A stretch of 64,000 nucleotides of DNA from JABDKH01 sp963768565 (GTDB lineage Bacteria > Bacteroidota > Rhodothermia > Rhodothermales > JABDKH01), in assembly GCA_963768565.1 (NCBI GenBank), contig CAVYIO010000008.1, forward strand, positions 124,001-188,000. Reading direction: 5' to 3'. The notes below the pieces were generated by a model, which ran no database searches, was not told the origin of the DNA, and saw only the letters and a list, made by a program, of their open reading frames with translations. Below are positions 59,211 to 64,000 of the stretch, piece by piece. Every line of letters begins with the position of its first letter. Position 1 is the stretch's first letter. A program made the position numbers and the translations under genes.

Positions 59211-61361
59211 ATGGCAGAACTGACCCCTATTCCCTTTCCAGAACTTGTGCGCCGGATGCGGCGCGAAGTCGAAGTCAGCCGATCGATCTTCGACCTGCCC
59301 GCGAGCAAGTGGTTCACGCCGACGCCCGACTTTGACTTCAGCGCCACGCATTTCGGACGCAGCGCCTCGACACCCGTCGGACCGGCCGCGGGACCGCACA
59401 CGCAGCTGGCGCAAAACATCGTTCTGTCGTGGCTGGCCGGCGGGCGGATCCTTGAACTCAAGACGGTCCAAGTCAACGACCGCCTGGAAATTCCCCGACC
59501 GTGCATCCACGTACCTAACGTCGGATACAACGTCGAATGGTCGCAGGAACTGCGCGTCGAAGAATCACTCGTTGAGTACGCCAAGGCAGTCTACCTGATC
59601 GAAATCCTTAAGGACACCAGGGTGTTCGGTGTCTTTGATGACAACCCTGCCTTTGCCGGAAGCACCGATACGGTGTACGATATCAGTGTCGGCTACGACC
59701 TCGACGGAATTCGCTCGGAGAAAGTCACCGGATATCTGCGGGCGATGCAGAATCCGAGTCCACATTTCGATGCGCTCCGCGGTCAGATGGATGGCGATCT
59801 TGCCTCATTCCGGGATCTACCGCTGCCGCCCGCGATCTCGGAGTGCGTCACGCTGTCAACGTTCCACGGCTGCCCGGCAGATCAGATCGAGTTGATAGCG
59901 AAGTACCTGCTGCAAGATCTTGGACTGCATACGATTATCAAGATCAATCCTACTCTGTTGGGATTTGATACGGTCCGGGATCTCGTGGTCGATCGTCTTG
60001 GGTATGACGACATTGAGTTACGCCGTGAAGCGTTCGAACAGGATCTGAAGTACGACGACGGGCTGGAGATTCTTCGGCGGTTGCGAACGGTGGCGGAAGA
60101 CCAGGGGTCGTCGATCGGGGCCAAGTTTACCAACACGCTCGTGGTGGCCAACAAGCCCGAGTTTTTCCAGACGCAGTCCGACCCATACATGTATGTGTCC
60201 GGCCCTCCCCTGCACGTGATATCGATGACACTGATGCAGCGATTTCGGGAGGATCTCGGTTTCGAGTTTCCGGTTTCGTTTTCCGCCGGTATCGACAAAC
60301 TCAACTTCCCGTCAGCTGTCGCGTGTGGCATGGTGCCGGTCACGACGTGCACCGATCTACTCAGGCAAGGTGGCTACGGCCGTCTGCCCCGTTACCTGAT
60401 GGCGCTGGGAAAGAAGATGCGGGCCAAGGGTGCCACGAGTCGCGAGGCGTATGTTCTCGCGGCGACTGATCGCGGGGCGCAGGCCACTGAAGAGGCCATC
60501 CTGTCGCAGAGCGGGGGCCGTTCGCTGTGGGACCGTATCGGTGCTCAGTTAACGACCGTCGCCAGAGACGAACCTGACCGGCTGCCGACCGCACTGCGGA
60601 CATTGGCGGCTGAAGAGAACCTCGATGGCGATGCGCTTGTGCTGCTCGCTACCCGCATCGCCGGCCGCCTCAATGGACGCGACATCGTTCCCCCGCTCGC
60701 GGACGATCGACGATATCACGCGGAGTCCAACAGAAAGGAGCCTCGACGTATTGACAGCACGCTGGCGCTGTACGACTGCATCAACTGCGACCTGTGCATC
60801 AGCGCCTGTCCCAACGATGCGATCTTTGCATACGACGCGACGACGATGTCCGTAGCGACGGAGCTTGTTCGTTTCGGCGACGGCAAAGAGCTGCGGCGTA
60901 CGGCCGGAACGGAATTCGTCATTGGCGAGTCGCATCAGCTTGCTGTGGTCGAAGGTGCCTGTAACGAGTGTTCGAATTGCGAGGTCTACTGTCCGGAGCA
61001 CGGCGCCCCGTTCCTGGTGAAGGAGCGTGTGTACGTCTCGATGGCTGATTTCAGAAGAGATGTCTCGGGCGACGGATTCTGCCGACAGGATGACATTCTT
61101 TACGGGCGAATTGACGGCAAGGAAATCAAGTTAAGACCAGATCCGCATCTCAATCGCGGAACGGCCGAATTCAACGGGCTTCGACTTGATCTCATCTGGG
61201 ATCCGCTCGAGGTCAAGGCGTGTCACGGGGACGTAGTGGACATGACAGAGATAGACACGCGTGTACTGTGGCGAATGAAGACCGTCTGGGAGTCCGTCTT
61301 TAATTCTAGCCGGCCCAATACGGTAAATCCGGAGCCTGCGCGGGTGGGCGACGCGATATGA
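59211..61361 (+). CDS. YgfK-like iron-sulfur oxidoreductase, short form
   Basis: A 716-residue protein. Residues ~1-430 resemble a dihydropyrimidine/dihydroorotate dehydrogenase barrel (TPVGPAAGPHTQLAQNIVLS, CVTLSTFHGCPADQIELIA, FSAGIDKLNFPSAVA). The end has two 4Fe-4S sites: CINCDLCISACPND and CNECSNCEVYCPEHG. E. coli YgfK (about 1030 residues) has a GltD-type FAD/NAD(P)H module; no GxGxxG Rossmann motif is seen here, so that module seems missing. YgfK is required for urate breakdown in gut anaerobes, probably as a reductase of the purine ring. The stop overlaps the ssnA start (ATGA). Confidence 0.8.
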   Translation: MAELTPIPFPELVRRMRREVEVSRSIFDLPASKWFTPTPDFDFSATHFGRSASTPVGPAAGPHTQLAQNIVLSWLAGGRILELKTVQVNDRLEIPRPCIHVPNVGYNVEWSQELRVEESLVEYAKAVYLIEILKDTRVFGVFDDNPAFAGSTDTVYDISVGYDLDGIRSEKVTGYLRAMQNPSPHFDALRGQMDGDLASFRDLPLPPAISECVTLSTFHGCPADQIELIAKYLLQDLGLHTIIKINPTLLGFDTVRDLVVDRLGYDDIELRREAFEQDLKYDDGLEILRRLRTVAEDQGSSIGAKFTNTLVVANKPEFFQTQSDPYMYVSGPPLHVISMTLMQRFREDLGFEFPVSFSAGIDKLNFPSAVACGMVPVTTCTDLLRQGGYGRLPRYLMALGKKMRAKGATSREAYVLAATDRGAQATEEAILSQSGGRSLWDRIGAQLTTVARDEPDRLPTALRTLAAEENLDGDALVLLATRIAGRLNGRDIVPPLADDRRYHAESNRKEPRRIDSTLALYDCINCDLCISACPNDAIFAYDATTMSVATELVRFGDGKELRRTAGTEFVIGESHQLAVVEGACNECSNCEVYCPEHGAPFLVKERVYVSMADFRRDVSGDGFCRQDDILYGRIDGKEIKLRPDPHLNRGTAEFNGLRLDLIWDPLEVKACHGDVVDMTEIDTRVLWRMKTVWESVFNSSRPNTVNPEPARVGDAI

Positions 61362-62734
61362 CAGAGTCGGTACTCCTGCATAACGGATGGGTCGTCACGT
61401 CATACTCTCAGGAGCATGTCACGAGTCGGCGCGTCATTCCCGATGGGGCCGTTGTTATTACGGGCGAACGGATAACCGCCGTCGGCCCGAGGGTGAAGCT
61501 CGAAGATGATTACCCGGATGCGCGTCGCATCAATGCACGTGGCGGATTGATTGCGCCCGGTCTCGTCAATCTGCATCATCATTTTTACTCGGCGCTGGCG
61601 CGCGGATTGAATCCCGGCACGCCGATGAGCAATTTCGCCGATGTACTTGATCGACTCTGGTGGCGACTGGATCGCGCCCTCGATCTCGAGACGGTTCGCC
61701 TCTCAGCCCAGCTTTCGCTTGCCGACTGTGTCCGGTGGGGCTGCACGACGGTCTTCGATCACCACGCGTCTCCGAACTGTATCAGCGGCAGTCTGGATGC
61801 CATTGGAAGCGCGGTGAAGGAGAGCGGTCTGTCGGCTTTACTGTGTTACGAGATCACCGATCGAAACGGCCACGACCAGGCACTGTCGGGACTTGAAGAG
61901 AATCTCCAGTTCATTGAAGCACATGCAGCCGATCCACGTGTTCGCGGCGTCATCGGGTTGCATGCGAGCTTCACGCTGCGGGACGATACATTGGCCGCCG
62001 TCGCGGAGCGCAGACCAGACGGCGTCGGATGTCATATTCACGTTGCCGAAGATCCGGTCGATGTAGAGGCCACGCAGGCCAGTTTCGGTATACGACCGGT
62101 TGAGCGGTTGATCCGCTTCGGACTTCTCGATCGGAATAGCCTGTTGGCCCACGGCATTCATCTGCAAACTGACGAGTACCGGATGATCGCAGAGCGCGAT
62201 GCGATACTCGTTCATAATCCCGAGTCCAACGCGAACAACAGCGTGGGGCACCTGAACACCGTGAACACCGCCGGCCATGGTTGTCTCGTCGGACTCGGGA
62301 CAGACGGAATGTCGTCGGCTGTGCTACGCGCGTTGCGCTCAGCGTTTCTCCTGCATCGTCAGATTTCGGGGGACTGCTCATCGGGATTCGACGTCTTGCC
62401 CGATCTTCTGCACAACAATGTCAGGGCAGCCCGCCGGTTCTTCGATGAACCGCTGCTGGGTGAGCTGGTGCCGGGCGCTCCGGCCGACATCGTTGTCGTT
62501 GACGCGCCTGCCCCGACGCCGTTAAATGCCGATAACTTGTTCGCGCACATAGTGTATGGGGCCAGTGAGTCCCCTGTCCGTCATACGATAGCGCGCGGCA
62601 GACTGCTCCTCGAGGACTTCCGACACACATTCATCGATCCTCTGGCCCTGGCCGCCCATGCGCAGGAATTGTCTCCGGCATTGTGGGCACGCTTTGCGGA
62701 ACTGAAATGGGGAACGAAGTATCTGGGTGAGTGA
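61358..62734 (+). CDS. ssnA: SsnA amidohydrolase
   Basis: A 458-residue amidohydrolase-superfamily protein: metal ligands HHHF (VNLHHHFYSALARG), the later histidines in HIHVAEDPVD and AHGIHLQTDE, and the catalytic Asp in GLGTDGMSSAV. It fits the SsnA group that occurs with YgfK and the selenium-linked molybdenum hydroxylases. It would open or deaminate an intermediate of purine ring breakdown; the exact step is not settled by sequence. The gene follows ygfK with a 4-base overlap and is 28 bases before the PLP enzyme gene. Confidence 0.85.
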   Translation: MTESVLLHNGWVVTSYSQEHVTSRRVIPDGAVVITGERITAVGPRVKLEDDYPDARRINARGGLIAPGLVNLHHHFYSALARGLNPGTPMSNFADVLDRLWWRLDRALDLETVRLSAQLSLADCVRWGCTTVFDHHASPNCISGSLDAIGSAVKESGLSALLCYEITDRNGHDQALSGLEENLQFIEAHAADPRVRGVIGLHASFTLRDDTLAAVAERRPDGVGCHIHVAEDPVDVEATQASFGIRPVERLIRFGLLDRNSLLAHGIHLQTDEYRMIAERDAILVHNPESNANNSVGHLNTVNTAGHGCLVGLGTDGMSSAVLRALRSAFLLHRQISGDCSSGFDVLPDLLHNNVRAARRFFDEPLLGELVPGAPADIVVVDAPAPTPLNADNLFAHIVYGASESPVRHTIARGRLLLEDFRHTFIDPLALAAHAQELSPALWARFAELKWGTKYLGE

Positions 62735-62762
62735 TACAGAGGGTTGACCAACACGAAACGGA

Positions 62763-64000
62763 ATGAGTAAAGAGACCATTCGGACGCGGGCGATTCAGCG
62801 GTGCCGGGAGAAGCGGATCCTGATTCCGACATTCGCAGAAATGAGGGATCCGACAAAGATAGACGCCGCGGTTGCGGTCTGGATTGACGGGGCTTGATAT
62901 GCAGGCCGTGGATCCACTCAACCTGTTTCGAATTACGTGGCGTAACGACCCACGAAGCGGTGGCTTCGGCAACGTAAATGCGTTCGAAATTCCGTCCGAA
63001 TTGACCGGCGTTCGAGCGCGCATCATCGGACTGGTCGGGCAGCACTTCCCGACCGGAGCGCACAAGGTGGGCGCCGCCTTCGGCTGCCTCGTTCCCCGAC
63101 TTGTCAACGGCGAGTTTGATCCGACCATGCATCGGGCGGTGTGGCCGTCGACGGGCAACTACTGCCGCGGCGGAGCCTTCGACAGCGCGCTCCTCGGCTG
63201 CAACGCCATTGCCATTCTTCCGGAAGAAATGAGCCGGGAACGGTTTCAGTGGCTTGAGAATATCGGCGTCGAGATTATTGCGACACCGGGCGGCGAAAGC
63301 AATGTGAAGGAGATCTTCGACGTATGCCACGAGCTTCGTCGAACGCATGACGATGTCGTCATCTTCAACCAGTTTTCGGAGTTCGGCAACTACCTCTGGC
63401 ACTACGGTGTGACGGGTCCGGCGGCCGAGTCGGTCTTCCATGACGTCGCCGGGTCGACGGGTCGCGTTGCGGCGTGGGTCGGGGCGACTGGATCGGCCGG
63501 AACACTGGCGGCGGGCGACTATCTGAAGCATCTGTTTCCCTCGTGTCGCATTACGGCCGCGGAGGCACTCCAGTGCCCCACACTGCTTCAGGCCGGATTC
63601 GGCCACCACCGCATCGAAGGTATCGGCGACAAGCATGTACCGTGGATCCACAATGTCCGCAACACCGATATCGTGACGGCGATCGACGACGAGGCGACGA
63701 TGCGACTGATGCGATTGTTCAATGAGCCGGAGGGTCAGGCAGAGCTTCTGCTGCGCGGGATCGATGAGCAGGCCATTTCTGACCTGCCGCTGCTCGGCAT
63801 CTCGAGCATCTGCAATCTGTTGGCGGCGATCAAGACTGCGCGATACTACGAGTTTGACGAGAACGACATCATCTTCACGTCCTTCACGGACGGAGTCGAT
63901 CTCTACGCGACCCGGCTCGATGAACTCAACGCATCGCGGGGCGCCTACACGGTTCGAAACGCGGCGGGTGACTTCGAGCGCTACCTGATGGGAGCGTCGA
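62763..64000 (+). pseudogene. PLP-dependent fold-type II enzyme, start plus most of the core, one frameshift, cut by window end
   Basis: The N-terminus (ATG 62763: MSKETIRTRAIQRCREKRI, LIPTFAEMRDPTKIDAAV) is in one frame and the rest (VDPLNLFRITWRNDP onward) in the next; the step is one base at about 62870-62876, and the first frame ends at a TGA at 62895. A start at ATG 62899 would give a shorter protein. The core shows the PLP lysine in FPTGAHKVGAAFG, the substrate loop STGNYCRGGAF and the phosphate loop GATGSAGTL of cysteine-synthase/threonine-dehydratase folds. In related clusters this slot is filled by YgeX, a diaminopropionate ammonia-lyase; I cannot confirm that identity. The gene runs past the right edge. 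Confidence 0.75.

Noticed and set aside
62895..62897. TGA as a possible selenocysteine codon, since the cluster is selenium-linked
   Set aside because: The conserved core does not continue in frame after it; it continues in the next frame, so this is a frame break. The selenium in this enzyme class is also a labile cofactor, not selenocysteine.
62581..63651. 356-residue open frame on the minus strand
   Set aside because: Overlaps ssnA and the PLP enzyme, both with clear family motifs on the plus strand.
1..64000. tRNA, rRNA, CRISPR arrays, insertion sequences and prophage
   Set aside because: No tRNA T-loop context, rRNA core, regularly spaced repeat or transposase/integrase motif was recognised on either strand by reading.

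Overview
The window looks like a chromosome piece from a marine Rhodothermota/Bacteroidota-type bacterium. Two secreted proteins end in type IX secretion (T9SS) sorting domains with YPNPF motifs. Several lipoproteins, secreted twin-arginine oxidoreductases, Bacteroidota-style TonB receptors and a Ser/Thr kinase-TolB-TPR protein point the same way. GC looks moderately high. The assignment is by family pattern only. I saw no tRNA, rRNA, CRISPR array, insertion sequence or phage gene.

Left part (1-11.3 kb): scattered single genes. These are the end of a T9SS surface protein, a membrane protein, a DUF885 peptidase-like lipoprotein, a SprT-like metalloprotein, an AAE-family transporter with TrkA-C domains, a VKOR-DsbA fusion for disulfide formation, a TIGR02206-type membrane protein, an M1 aminopeptidase and a beta-lactamase-like serine hydrolase.

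Middle part (11.5-29.5 kb): unusually rich in broken reading frames and gene remnants. Affected are a Ser/Thr kinase, an M23 peptidase with T9SS tail, a beta-propeller-like protein, a sensor kinase with three breaks, an Npt-like transporter, a cytochrome c fused to an outer-membrane barrel, a pentaheme cytochrome c and an EEP-family hydrolase. There are also remnants of a GH1/GPH sugar locus, a T9SS tail and a DUF5916 gene; the last carries an apparent nonsense codon, so at least part of the damage may be true decay. Intact genes here are a NarL-type response regulator, a lipoprotein, a STAS-like protein and an aldo/keto reductase. The two cytochrome genes form a possible surface electron-transfer pair.

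Right-middle part (29.8-49.2 kb): intact genes. These are a thioesterase, an NrfJ-related lipoprotein, a small surface-glycan group (sugar epimerase, GT4, asparagine synthase), RidA, a PAS histidine kinase with a receiver-ATPase partner, an NTF2-like lipoprotein, a Tat-exported Gfo/Idh/MocA oxidoreductase, a TonB-type receptor, a lipoprotein with a strongly structured 5' leader, an RND/MMPL exporter and a second TonB receptor.

Right end (49.3-64 kb): a purine catabolism cluster. It holds a two-subunit xanthine dehydrogenase with its XdhC maturation factor, a GMP reductase-like enzyme on the other strand, carbamate kinase, a fused second molybdenum hydroxylase, a short YgfK-like iron-sulfur protein, SsnA amidohydrolase and the start of a PLP enzyme. 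This is the gene set, minus hyuA/ygeW/ygeY which may lie downstream, known from the anaerobic xanthine/urate degradation islands of enteric and clostridial bacteria. A working model is: purine nucleotides feed xanthine and urate; the hydroxylases, YgfK and SsnA open and cut the ring; a PLP lyase handles the amino-acid-like fragment; carbamate kinase recovers ATP from carbamoyl phosphate.
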